Under the pieces are notes generated by a model. That model saw nothing but the letters and a program-made list of their open reading frames with translations, did no database searches and was not told the DNA's origin. Both the position numbers and the translations under genes were made by a program. Below are positions 16,325-24,521 of a DNA stretch of 64,000 bases, one piece after another (position 1 is the stretch's first letter; every line of letters starts with the position of its first letter). This stretch comes from Curtobacterium sp. VKM Ac-2865 (GTDB taxonomy: Bacteria > Actinomycetota > Actinomycetes > Actinomycetales > Microbacteriaceae), in NCBI RefSeq assembly GCF_015350905.1, contig NZ_JADKRZ010000009.1:16648-80647 (forward strand), in the 5' to 3' direction.

Positions 16325-18088
16325 ATGCCGCGCGCCGACCCGACACGCCGACCCGACGTCGCGACGCGCTCCTGGGCCTCGGCGGCCGTCCGACGCTTCG
16401 CCGCCGCCACGAACCTGCTCGTCGCCGCCCGCCGCTTCCGCCTGGTCGGCGGTGACCCCCGCGACCGCAGGGCCCTCCACGAGCTGCTGACCGCCCTCGG
16501 CGCCCGAGCCGCAGCCGACCACGAACCCGTCGACCAGCTCTGGTGCCTGGGCGAACCCGACGAGGGCACCGCCGCCGTCGAGCGCGAGGCCGACCGCCCC
16601 CGCGGCGCCACCCTCGTCGTGATCGACGCCGGACGCCACCTCCCCGCGGTCGACGAGGACGCCTTCGGCCCGGTCACCTTCGCCCGACCCGGGGTGCTGG
16701 CCGTGCCGATGCTCTCCGACGACGTGTTCCTCGTCTCGACGGGCCGCGACCCCGAGGACGACCCCGCCGCCGACGCCCGCCTGCGCTGGGCGCGGCGGTC
16801 GATGCCGGTCTCCCGCGCAGTGGCGGGCGAACTCCGCGACGGCGGGCTGCTCCGCGGCACCCGCATCAGCGTCGCCATGGTCCTGGAACCGAAGACCGCC
16901 GTGCTGAGCCTGCTCCTCCGCGACGCCGGCGCCGAGGTCGTCGTCTACGCCCACGCCGACGAGACTGACGACGCCGTGGCCGACGCACTCCGGCGAGCCG
17001 GGCTGCCCGTCTTCGCCGAGTCCACCGCGACGCTCGCCCGGCAGAAGGAGCTCGCGCTCGCGATGCTCGACACGCGGCCACACATCCTGCTCGACGACGG
17101 CGCGCACCTGATCCGCCTGGCCCACCAGGAGCGCCAGGACCTGCTGCCGACGATGCTCGGCGCCGCGGAGGAGACCACGAGCGGCCTCCGCCCCCTGCGC
17201 GTGATGGCCTCCCGCGGTGACCTCGGCATCCCCGTGGTCGCCGTCAACGACGCCCGCACCAAGACCTTCTTCGACAACCGGTACGGCACCGGGCAGTCGA
17301 CGGTCTTCGCGGTCCTCGACCTGGTCGACGGGCTCACGTCCGGCGCACGTCCGGAACTGCCTGGGCCCACGCCGCCGGTTCCGGACCGACGCGCCAGCGG
17401 CGGTCCGGCCGTGCCGGTGGGGAGAGGCTCAGCGGTCGTCGCCGGGTTCGGTCACGTCGGCGAGGGGGTCGCCCTGGTGCTCCGCGCGCTCGGGTTCAGC
17501 GTCACGGTCGCCGAGACGGATCCGGTCCGAGCCCTGCAGGCACTGTTCGCCGGGTACAGCGTCGCCCCGCTCGTCGACGCCGTGCGCGAGGCCGAGCTCG
17601 TGATGAGCGCGACCGGGGTCCCCGACACAATCAGCCTCGACGTCCTGCGGGCCTGCGCTCCCGACGCGGTGGTCGCGGTGGCCGGAGGGGTCGACCAGGA
17701 GGTCGCGCTGGATGCTGCCCTCGCCGCTGGAGCCACGATGAGCACCGTCGGGCGCAAGGCCGAACGCCTGACGTTCCCCGGGGCGGCGTCCGGGCCGCTC
17801 GTGCTCGACCGCGGCGGCTGCATCAACATCACCGCGGCCGAGGGCAACCCGGTCGAGATCATGGACCTCTCGTTCGCAGCGCAGCTCGGTGCGGTGCGGA
17901 TGCTCCTCGAGCACGGCGACGAGCTCGAGCGTGCCGTCGTGCCGATCGACCCCGCGGTGGACGAGGCGACCGCCCGCGCGGCGCTCGCCGCCTTCGGGAC
18001 GCAGGCCGAGCCTCCCGGCCGTGTCGCCAGCCAACCCGCGGACCGCGAGCCGGACGTCCGGACCAGCCGCTTCGGGGACCCCGCGTGA
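16325..18088 (+). CDS. S-adenosylhomocysteine hydrolase-like NAD-binding protein
   Basis: A 587-residue protein clearly related to adenosylhomocysteinase: VNDARTKTFFDNRYGTGQST contains the K..xD pair and the GTGQS form typical of the Thermotoga/archaeal SAHH lineage. The Rossmann motif is VAGFGHVGEG, and the C-terminus has NITAAEGNPVEIMDLSFAAQ. It is about 100-180 residues longer than SAHH, with a divergent N-terminal 200 residues. Catalytic regions elsewhere are altered (ILLDDGAHL). It heads an operon with an SAH/MTA deaminase-like amidohydrolase, so a role in S-adenosylhomocysteine metabolism is likely, though the exact substrate is uncertain. Leaderless-type promoter. Confidence 0.8.
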   Translation: MPRADPTRRPDVATRSWASAAVRRFAAATNLLVAARRFRLVGGDPRDRRALHELLTALGARAAADHEPVDQLWCLGEPDEGTAAVEREADRPRGATLVVIDAGRHLPAVDEDAFGPVTFARPGVLAVPMLSDDVFLVSTGRDPEDDPAADARLRWARRSMPVSRAVAGELRDGGLLRGTRISVAMVLEPKTAVLSLLLRDAGAEVVVYAHADETDDAVADALRRAGLPVFAESTATLARQKELALAMLDTRPHILLDDGAHLIRLAHQERQDLLPTMLGAAEETTSGLRPLRVMASRGDLGIPVVAVNDARTKTFFDNRYGTGQSTVFAVLDLVDGLTSGARPELPGPTPPVPDRRASGGPAVPVGRGSAVVAGFGHVGEGVALVLRALGFSVTVAETDPVRALQALFAGYSVAPLVDAVREAELVMSATGVPDTISLDVLRACAPDAVVAVAGGVDQEVALDAALAAGATMSTVGRKAERLTFPGAASGPLVLDRGGCINITAAEGNPVEIMDLSFAAQLGAVRMLLEHGDELERAVVPIDPAVDEATARAALAAFGTQAEPPGRVASQPADREPDVRTSRFGDPA

Positions 18089-19428
18089 GCGAGGTGACGG
18101 CCGCGACCACCGTGCACTCGGCCCGCATCGTCGTGCCGATGACGGCGCCGCCCATCGCCGACGGTGCCGTCGCGGTGCGTGACGGGCGGATCCTGCACGT
18201 CGGTGAGCGGTCCTGGGTCGTCGACCAGCTCGACGGCTGCGCGTTCACCGAACGACGCTGGCGCGGGGCCCTGCTGCCCGGGCTCGTGAACGCGCACTCG
18301 CACCTGCAGTACACCGGCATGGCCAGTGTCGGCTCCGGCCAGTACCAGGGCTTCGAGGACTGGGCGGCAGCGTTCAACCGGGACTACGCCGAACCGCACG
18401 ACTGGCGGGCCGAGGCCGCGGAGGGCGCGCGCCGCTCGATCGTCGCCGGGGTGACGAGCATCGCCGACGTCGTGACGGACATCGAGGCGGCGACCGCGCT
18501 CGAGGACACCGGACTCGGCGGGATCGCCTACTGGGAGGTGATGGACTGGGAGAACGCGGCCTGGCAGCAGCACGGCCGCGACCAGGTCCTCGACGAGCTC
18601 GCCCGCATCCCGACCACACCGGGGGCCGGGCTCTCCCCGCACGCGCCGTACTCGCTCGACGTCGCACCCCTGCTGGAACTGCCCGACATCGTGCGGCAGC
18701 GCGGGCTGCGGCTGCACCTGCACCTCGGCGAGGCCGCCTTCGAGGGGGAGCGGCTCGCGGGGGTCGACGGCGCCGACCTGCACGGCACGGACTGGCACCT
18801 GGCGAACGTGCCGTCGTTCCGAGCCATGCGGGCGCTCGGGTTCGGCGCGAGCGCGACCGCGTTCGTGGACCGGCTCGGGGTGCTCGGGCCGGACTGCCAC
18901 ATCGCGCACGGCGTGTACATGACGGCCGCGGACCGGGCACTGCTCCGAGCGCGCGGGACCGCCGTGGCGCTGTGCCCGCGGTCGAACGCGGTCATCGGCC
19001 TCGACCCGCCGCCCGTCGCCGACTACCTCCGCGAGGGCAGCCCGATCGCGATCGGCACCGACTCGCTGTCCTCGTCCCCGTCGCTCGACCTGATGGCCGA
19101 CGTCACCGCACTGCACCGGATCGCCCGCGCGCAGGGGTACGGCGACCACGACCTGCACGAACGCCTGCTCGCGGCGGCGACGCTCGGCGGGGCGCACGCG
19201 ATGGGGCTCGCCGTCGGGCAGGACCGGATCGGCCACCTCGCCGTCGGGGCCCGCGCCGACCTGGCCGTGTTCGACGTCGACAGCCGGACGGTGCCCGACG
19301 CGCTCGCCGAACTCGTGGAGGACGGAGCCGGGCGCGCGGTCGCCACGGTGATCCGCGGGGCGGTGCGTGCCGACGGCGGCCCGGACCGTCACCGGGACGT
19401 CCCGCGGGGCGGGAGGATGGTGCCATGA
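18085..19428 (+). CDS. amidohydrolase, SAH/MTA deaminase-like (ATZ/TRZ family)
   Basis: A 447-residue metal-dependent amidohydrolase. The HxH ligand motif is NAHSHLQ about residue 72, a conserved HLHLGEA follows strand 5, DCHIAHGVYM supplies the next His, and GTDSLSSSP the final Asp. A small beta domain lies at each end. This pattern fits the SsnA/MtaD group of 5-methylthioadenosine/S-adenosylhomocysteine deaminases, which makes S-inosylhomocysteine. GTG 18085 overlaps the stop of the SAHH-like gene by GTGA, so the two are translationally coupled. Guanine deaminase or chlorohydrolase-like alternatives cannot be excluded. Confidence 0.85.
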   Translation: MSEVTAATTVHSARIVVPMTAPPIADGAVAVRDGRILHVGERSWVVDQLDGCAFTERRWRGALLPGLVNAHSHLQYTGMASVGSGQYQGFEDWAAAFNRDYAEPHDWRAEAAEGARRSIVAGVTSIADVVTDIEAATALEDTGLGGIAYWEVMDWENAAWQQHGRDQVLDELARIPTTPGAGLSPHAPYSLDVAPLLELPDIVRQRGLRLHLHLGEAAFEGERLAGVDGADLHGTDWHLANVPSFRAMRALGFGASATAFVDRLGVLGPDCHIAHGVYMTAADRALLRARGTAVALCPRSNAVIGLDPPPVADYLREGSPIAIGTDSLSSSPSLDLMADVTALHRIARAQGYGDHDLHERLLAAATLGGAHAMGLAVGQDRIGHLAVGARADLAVFDVDSRTVPDALAELVEDGAGRAVATVIRGAVRADGGPDRHRDVPRGGRMVP

Positions 19429-19904
19429 CGAACCAGATGGCACGACGCACCGTCGACGGCGAGGTCATCGAGTGGCTCGACGTGCCGCAGCGCGCCGCCG
19501 CCCTCGGGATGGAACCGCACCCGGAGGGCGGCTGGTACGTCCGCACGTGGACCTCCCCGGCGACCGTGACGACGTCCGCGGGCGACCGGCCCGCCGCGAC
19601 CCTCATCCACTTCCTGCTGCCGCCGGGGGAGTCCTCCGCGTGGCACCGGGTCACGAGCGACGAGATCTGGATGTGGCACGGACCGGACTCGGTCGTGCTC
19701 GAGCTCGGCGGGACCGGCGACCAGCCGGAACCCGGGGCGCAGATCACCCTCGGGCCGGACGCCGGCCGTGACCGCGTGAACGACGCCCAGGCGTTCGTCC
19801 GCGGTGGCGTGTGGCAGCGGACCCTGCCCGGCGACGGCGAGGTCCTGGTGAGCTGCCTGGTCTCCCCGGGCTTCTCGTTCGAGGACTTCACGCTGTCGTC
19901 CTGA
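19425..19904 (+). CDS. Cupin_5 (DUF985) family protein
   Basis: A 159-residue single-domain cupin of the DUF985/Cupin_5 family: EPHPEGGWYVRTW near residue 30, SSAWHRVTSDEIWMWH (double histidine region) about residue 75, and a C-terminal VSPGFSFEDF. The family has a jelly-roll fold and unknown enzymatic role, although related proteins act on nucleotide-like or sugar substrates. Its ATG overlaps the upstream stop (ATGA) and follows GGGAGG, making it the third gene of the SAH-related operon. The association is suggestive but not proof of function. Confidence 0.85.
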   Translation: MTNQMARRTVDGEVIEWLDVPQRAAALGMEPHPEGGWYVRTWTSPATVTTSAGDRPAATLIHFLLPPGESSAWHRVTSDEIWMWHGPDSVVLELGGTGDQPEPGAQITLGPDAGRDRVNDAQAFVRGGVWQRTLPGDGEVLVSCLVSPGFSFEDFTLSS

Positions 19905-19947
19905 CGCCCCATGACGCCGCCGGTCGCGGTGGTGTACCAGTTCCCCG

Positions 19948-19953
19948 TACGAT
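19948..19953 (+). promoter_or_regulatory. -10 element TACGAT of amino-acid importer operon
   Basis: TACGAT lies about 40 nt before the GTG of the binding-protein gene, so this transcript has a normal 5' leader with GAAGG about 9 nt before the start codon. Confidence 0.5.
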
Positions 19954-19992
19954 TCTCCATGCCCCCCGACGCCCCCGCACGAAGGCCCGACC

Positions 19993-20814
19993 GTGACTCG
20001 TACCCTCCGCCTGTCCCTCGCCGTCGCGACCGCCGCCGCCGCCGCGCTCGCCCTGTCCTCGTGCAGCGCCGGCAGCTCGGGTGGTGCTGACGGCACCGTG
20101 TCCGACGGCAAGCTCACGATCGCGACCGGGCAGCCCGCGTACTCCCCGTGGGTGGAGGACAACAAGCCGCAGTCCGGCAAGGGCTTCGAGTCGGCCGTGG
20201 CCTACGCCGTCGCGAAGGAGATGGGCTACGCCGAGTCCGACGTCGTGTGGAAGCGCTCGACCTTCGACAGCGCGGTGGCCCCGGGCCCGAAGGACTGGGA
20301 CCTGAACGTCCAGCAGTTCTCGATCTCGTCGCAGCGCAAGAAGGCTGTCGACATGTCGTCGCCGTACTACACGACGACCCAGGCCGTCGTGACGACGCAG
20401 AAGTCGAAGGCCGTCGACGACACCACGATCGCCAAGCTCAAGCAGGACACGATCGGCGTCGCTGCCGGCTCGACGAGCATCACCAGCGTGAAGGACACCC
20501 TCGGCGTCACCCCGCAGGTGTTCAACTCGAACGACGACGCCGTGCTGGCGCTGAAGTCCGGCCAGATCGACGCCATCGTCACCGACCTGCCCACGGCCTT
20601 CTACATGTCCGCCGCGCAGCTCGACGACGGCACCGTCTCGGCGCAGTTCCCCGCCGACGGCAAGGGCGACCAGTTCGGGTTCGTGCTGCCGAAGGACTCC
20701 GGGCTCACGAAGAAGGTCGACTCCGCGCTGCAGAAGCTCGACGACGACGGCACGCTGCAGGACCTGCAGACGAAGTGGCTGTCCTCGGAGACGAACACCC
20801 CCGTCCTGAAGTAG
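19993..20814 (+). CDS. polar amino-acid ABC transporter substrate-binding lipoprotein
   Basis: A 273-residue SBP_bac_3 family lipoprotein. A lipobox LSSC places the lipidated cysteine at residue 24 after a hydrophobic signal. The mature part has the family features: TIATGQPAYSPW, GKGFESAVAYAVAKEMGY, AVAPGPKDWDLNVQQFSISSQRKK, and the hinge DAIVTDLPTAFYM. Such proteins bind amino acids or opines and deliver them to the importer encoded by the next two genes. GTG start with GAAGG upstream. The specific ligand is unknown. Confidence 0.93.
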   Translation: MTRTLRLSLAVATAAAAALALSSCSAGSSGGADGTVSDGKLTIATGQPAYSPWVEDNKPQSGKGFESAVAYAVAKEMGYAESDVVWKRSTFDSAVAPGPKDWDLNVQQFSISSQRKKAVDMSSPYYTTTQAVVTTQKSKAVDDTTIAKLKQDTIGVAAGSTSITSVKDTLGVTPQVFNSNDDAVLALKSGQIDAIVTDLPTAFYMSAAQLDDGTVSAQFPADGKGDQFGFVLPKDSGLTKKVDSALQKLDDDGTLQDLQTKWLSSETNTPVLK

Positions 20815-20817
20815 CAC

Positions 20818-21702
20818 GTGACGCTCCCAGCAGGGGCCGGCGCGGGCACCCCCGTCGCGGCACCGACCCCCAGCCCGATCGAACTCGAACGCCGGCTCTG
20901 GCGCCGCCAGCGTGGCCGTCGGTCGGTGGTCGTGTCCGTCGCGTCGACGCTCGTCGTCCTGGCGATCGCGTACTTCGGCGTCGTCAACACCCCGGGCTGG
21001 GCCGCCGTCCAGCAGTCGTTCTTCGACCCGGGCGTCGCCGCCTCGACCTTCCCCGACATCCTGCTCGGCCTGTGGCTGAACGTGCGGATCCTGTTCTTCG
21101 CGTCGATCGGCGTCGCCGTGCTGGGCACTGTGCTCGCCGTCGTCCGGGGCCTGCGCAGCCCGGTGTTCTTCCCGCTCCGGGTGCTCGCGACCGCCTACAC
21201 CGACCTGTTCCGCGGGCTGCCGCTCATCATCGTGCTCTACCTGGTCGGCTTCGGCCTGCCCGGGCTCGGCGTCTTCCCCCGGCTGCCGCCGGAGTTCTGG
21301 GGCACGATCGCGATCGTGCTGACGTACTCGTCCTACGTCGCCGAGGTGCTCCGCGCCGGCATGGAGGCCGTGCACCCGTCCCAGCGCCTGGCCGCGCGGT
21401 CGCTCGGCCTGTCCCACACCCAGACGCTGCGGCTGGTCGTGCTGCCGCAGGCGATCCGCAAGGTCACGCCCGCGTTGATGAACGACTTCGTCTCGATGCA
21501 GAAGGACGTCGGCCTGGTGTCGATCCTCGGCGCGGTCGACGCCGTCCGCTCCGCACAGATCGCCCAGGCGGAGACCTACAACTTCACGCCGTACCTGGTC
21601 GCCGGCCTGCTCTTCGTCGTGATCAGCCTGCCGCTCATCCGGGTCACGGACGCGATCGCGCGTCGGCAGCAGCGGCGCGAACAGATCGGTGGCACCGTAT
21701 GA
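20818..21702 (+). CDS. polar amino-acid ABC transporter permease (HisM/GlnP family)
   Basis: A 294-residue permease with an N-terminal extension of about 35 residues, then about five to six helices. The cytoplasmic EAA coupling loop appears as AARSLGLSHTQTLRLVVLPQ. The region AVRGLRSP.FFPLRVLATAYTDLFRGLPLIIVLYL is typical of the HisM/GlnP group. GTG 20818 follows the binding-protein stop by 3 bases, so they are co-transcribed. A single permease implies a homodimer. Confidence 0.93.
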   Translation: MTLPAGAGAGTPVAAPTPSPIELERRLWRRQRGRRSVVVSVASTLVVLAIAYFGVVNTPGWAAVQQSFFDPGVAASTFPDILLGLWLNVRILFFASIGVAVLGTVLAVVRGLRSPVFFPLRVLATAYTDLFRGLPLIIVLYLVGFGLPGLGVFPRLPPEFWGTIAIVLTYSSYVAEVLRAGMEAVHPSQRLAARSLGLSHTQTLRLVVLPQAIRKVTPALMNDFVSMQKDVGLVSILGAVDAVRSAQIAQAETYNFTPYLVAGLLFVVISLPLIRVTDAIARRQQRREQIGGTV

Positions 21703-22439
21703 CCGACGCACCCGTCCTCGAGCTCCGTGGGCTCCGGAAGTCGTTCGGCGAGCACGAGGTCCTGCGCGGCATCGACCTGACCGTCGACCAGCACCAGGTC
21801 ATCTGCGTCATCGGCGCGTCCGGCTCGGGCAAGTCGACGCTGCTCAAGACCGTGAACCTGCTCGAGGGCATCGACGACGGCCAGGTCCTGCTGCAGGGCA
21901 CCGACATCTCCGACCCGCGCGTGGACGTCGACGCCACCAGGGCCCGCATCGGGGTCGTGTTCCAGCAGTTCAACCTGTTCCCGCACATCACCGTGCTCGA
22001 CAACGTGACGCTGGCGTCGCGGAAGGTGCACGGCATCGACCGGGCCACGGCCGAGCAGACCGCGCGGCGACTCCTCGAGCGGATCGGCCTCGCCGACTTC
22101 GCGGGGTCGTACCCGGACCGGCTCTCCGGCGGGCAGCAGCAGCGCGTCGCGATCGTCCGGGCGATCGCGTCCGACCCCGAGCTGCTGCTCCTCGACGAGG
22201 TCACGAGCGCCCTCGACCCGATGCTCGTCGGCGAGGTGCTCGACCTGGTCACCGAGCTCAAGCAGCAGGGCTCCACGATCCTGATGACCACGCACGAGAT
22301 GCACTTCGCGCGGAACGTCGCCGACCGCATCGTGTTCCTGCACCGCGGCGAGGTCGTCGAGCAGGGCGAACCGGCCGCGGTCCTCGACAGCCCGCAGCAC
22401 CCGGCGCTGGTGGAGTTCCTCTCCCGCGTCGGCGCCTGA
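21699..22439 (+). CDS. polar amino-acid ABC transporter ATP-binding protein
   Basis: A 246-residue GlnQ/HisP-type ATPase with intact motifs: Walker A GASGSGKST (residues 39-47), FQQFNLFPHITV Q-loop, LSGGQQQR signature, LLLLDEVTSALDP Walker B, and TTHE H-loop. The LDEVTSALD variant is usual for amino-acid importers of this group. Its ATG overlaps the permease stop (ATGA). With the two preceding genes it completes an importer operon. It ends in a convergent gap of 464 bases containing 217-bp tandem repeats. Confidence 0.95.
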   Translation: MTDAPVLELRGLRKSFGEHEVLRGIDLTVDQHQVICVIGASGSGKSTLLKTVNLLEGIDDGQVLLQGTDISDPRVDVDATRARIGVVFQQFNLFPHITVLDNVTLASRKVHGIDRATAEQTARRLLERIGLADFAGSYPDRLSGGQQQRVAIVRAIASDPELLLLDEVTSALDPMLVGEVLDLVTELKQQGSTILMTTHEMHFARNVADRIVFLHRGEVVEQGEPAAVLDSPQHPALVEFLSRVGA

Positions 22440-22903
22440 CGCTCGTCGGTGGTGCGGCGCCGCTTCGCGCCCCGGTGCGCACACCGCGCCCCGTCGTGAC
22501 GGGGCGCGATGTCCGCGGGCGGGCGTGATGCGACCCTGCCCGCATCGGCCCGGAGGACCGGTGCCGGCCCGCCGGGCATGCGCCGCGCCTCCAGGCGGTT
22601 CCGTCTGGATGTGCACAACGGAAGTGGGCTCGCGCCGCCTCCGTGCACGGTTCGAGCCGGCACCGGTGGTGCGGCGCCGCTTCGCGCCCCGGTGCGCACA
22701 TCGCGCCCCGTCCTGACGGGGCGCGATGTCCGCGGGCGGGCGCGATGCGGCCCTGCCCGCATCGGCCTGGAGGACCGGTGCCGGCCCGCCGGTCGTGCGA
22801 CGCGCCTCCATGCGGTTCCGTCTGGATCTGCACAAAGGATGTGGGCTCGCGCCGCCTCCGTGCACGGTTCGAGCCGACACCGGTGGTGCGGCGTCGTCTC
22901 GCG
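22440..22903. other. convergent gap filled by tandem repeats
   Basis: The gap between the importer ATPase and the quinone oxidoreductase has no convincing gene. Almost all of it is two copies of a 217-bp unit plus the start of a third copy that ends in the oxidoreductase terminus. Confidence 0.8.
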
Positions 22904-22905
22904 CT
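22448..22905. repeat. 217-bp tandem repeat, two full copies and a partial third
   Basis: Each unit begins GGTGGTGCGGCGCCGCTTCG, runs through a GGTGCCGGCCCGCCGG segment and a GTGCACAA-GGA-GTGGGCTCGCGCCGCC segment, and ends CGGTTCGAGCC. Starts at 22448, 22665 and 22882 are spaced exactly 217 bases apart. Copies 1 and 2 differ at only a few scattered positions; the third copy is cut off after about 24 bases at the oxidoreductase stop codon. The unit shares its GCCGG-CCGCCGGG and CACAACGGAA...GGCTCGCGCC parts with the terminator-like region at 31861-31977. Confidence 0.9.
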
Positions 22906-23881
22906 ACGGCGTGAGCAGCAGCTTCCCGATGACGTCGCCGGACGCGATGCGTCGGTGCGCCTCGGCGGCCTCGGCGAGCGGCAGCACGGCGTCGACGACC
23001 GGGCGCACGCGACCGTCCACGACGAACGGCCAGACCTCGGCGCGGACGGCCTCGACGATCGCGGACTTCTCGGCGAGGGGCCGGGCGCGCAGGGTCGTGC
23101 CGCTGATCGTCGCGCGCTTGCGCATGAGCACCCCGAACGGCAGCGTGGCCTCGGACCCGCTGCCCGCGGCGATCACGGTGATGTGCCCGTTCGAGGCGAG
23201 CACGTCGAGGTTCCGCTCCAGGTAGTCCGGGCCGACGACGTCGAGCACGACGTCCACGCCGACACCGTCCGTGAACTCCTTCGCGCGGGCGACGAAGTCC
23301 TCGGTGCGGTGGTCGATCACCAGGTCTGCGCCGAGCTCGCGGGAGGCCGCGACCTTGCGCTCCCCACCGGACGTGGCGATCACCCGCGCGCCGAGCGCCT
23401 TCGCCCACAGGACCGCGTGCGACCCCATCCCGCCCGTGCCCCCGTGCACCAGGAGCGTCTGCCCCGGGCGGAGTCCGGCGATCATGCCGAGGTTCGAGTA
23501 CACCGTGCAGGCCGCCTCGGGCAGGGCAGCTGCCTGCACCAGGTCGAGCCCGTCGGGCACCGGGAGGAGCTGCGAGGCGGGGACCACCGCGAGCGAGGCG
23601 TACCCGCCGCCCGCGAGCAGGGCGCACACGCGGTCGCCGACGGCCCACCCGGTGACGTCGGCGCCGAGGGCGCGGATGGTGCCGGAGACCTCGAGACCGA
23701 GCACGTCCGAGGCGCCGGGTGGCGGCGGGTAGTTCCCCTGCCGCTGCTGCAGGTCGGCGTTGTTGACCCCGGCAGCGGCGACCTCGACCAGGACCTCGCC
23801 GGCAGCCGGCGTCGGGTCGGGGAGTTCGGAGAGGGTGAGGACGTGCTCGTCGCCCGGGGCGTCGAAGGTGATGGCCTGCAT
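22904..23881 (-). CDS. quinone oxidoreductase-type NADP-dependent zinc-free alcohol dehydrogenase
   Basis: A 325-residue MDR protein of the quinone oxidoreductase group. An N-terminal GroES-like domain (GNNADLQQRQGNYPPPPGASDVLGLEVSG) is followed by a Rossmann domain with VHGGTGGMGSHAVLWAKALG, the NADP-binding segment. The structural and catalytic zinc ligands of true alcohol dehydrogenases are absent. Such enzymes reduce quinones, enones or nitro compounds. The ATG lies 7 nt after TACCGT on its strand, suggesting a leaderless message; the longer frame reads back through the neighbouring promoter. Divergent from the lipoprotein gene. Confidence 0.93.
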   Translation of the reverse strand: MQAITFDAPGDEHVLTLSELPDPTPAAGEVLVEVAAAGVNNADLQQRQGNYPPPPGASDVLGLEVSGTIRALGADVTGWAVGDRVCALLAGGGYASLAVVPASQLLPVPDGLDLVQAAALPEAACTVYSNLGMIAGLRPGQTLLVHGGTGGMGSHAVLWAKALGARVIATSGGERKVAASRELGADLVIDHRTEDFVARAKEFTDGVGVDVVLDVVGPDYLERNLDVLASNGHITVIAAGSGSEATLPFGVLMRKRATISGTTLRARPLAEKSAIVEAVRAEVWPFVVDGRVRPVVDAVLPLAEAAEAHRRIASGDVIGKLLLTP

Positions 23882-23979
23882 GTCCTCGACGGTACGCGTC
23901 CATCCGAGTGGAGCATGTGTACGCTCGGCGTCGTTCCGAGGGCCGACCTGGCCCACGACGACCTGGGGGGACCACCACC

Positions 23980-24417
23980 ATGAAGAAGACCGCCGCACTC
24001 ACCACCGCCGTCGTCACGGCCCTGCTGCTCGCAGGCTGCGCCTCGGGCGGGTCCGGCGCCGACGCGACGCCCACGCCGAAGGCGCAGTCCAAGGCCGCGG
24101 CGTGCAAGTCGCTCGAGGGCGACATGAAGTCGGTGGCGAGCGAGCTGCAGGAGCAGGTGACGAACCTGCAGAGCGACCCCGACAAGGCCGTCGCCGAGCT
24201 GAAGAAGTTCGACCAGAAGCTCAAGGCCGCGACGGACGACGTGTCCAACGAGCAGGTCCACACGGCTGCGTCCGAGTTCGAGCAGTCGTTCTCGACCCTC
24301 GTCGGCAACCTGGAGACCTACGCGAAGGACCCCAAGTCCGCCGACGTCTCGAAGCTGCAGGCGTCCATCAAGGAGACGCAGTCCTCGACGAAGTCGCTCA
24401 GCAAGGTCTGCGGCTGA
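23980..24417 (+). CDS. small secreted lipoprotein, unknown function
   Basis: A 145-residue predicted lipoprotein. A basic start (MKKT) and a hydrophobic run end in LLLAGC, placing the modified cysteine about residue 20. The mature part is a Gly/Pro/Thr linker followed by a Lys/Glu/Ala helical domain with regularly placed Leu and Val, likely a coiled coil (SLEGDMKSVASELQEQVTNL). Cys30 and the second last residue Cys could form a disulfide. No family recognised. GGGGGGACC upstream serves as ribosome site. Confidence 0.8.
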   Translation: MKKTAALTTAVVTALLLAGCASGGSGADATPTPKAQSKAAACKSLEGDMKSVASELQEQVTNLQSDPDKAVAELKKFDQKLKAATDDVSNEQVHTAASEFEQSFSTLVGNLETYAKDPKSADVSKLQASIKETQSSTKSLSKVCG

Positions 24418-24464
24418 GCCGACCGCGCCCAGCGGCGGCTGAGCCGACCGCAGCCCACACGTCG

Positions 24465-24505
24465 GACGCGCCCCGGTCCTCCTGGCAGGAGGGTCGGGGC
24501 GCGTC
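24465..24505. terminator. bidirectional terminator hairpin
   Basis: GACGCGCCCCGGTCCTCC pairs with GGAGGGTCGGGGCGCGTC (16 of 18 positions) around a TGGCA loop, between the convergent lipoprotein and aldo/keto reductase genes. Confidence 0.75.
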
Positions 24506-24521
24506 GTCGTGCGCGGACGGA

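Noticed and set aside
22448..22905. CRISPR array
   Set aside because: The repeat unit is 217 bp with adjoining copies and no spacers, and no cas genes are present.
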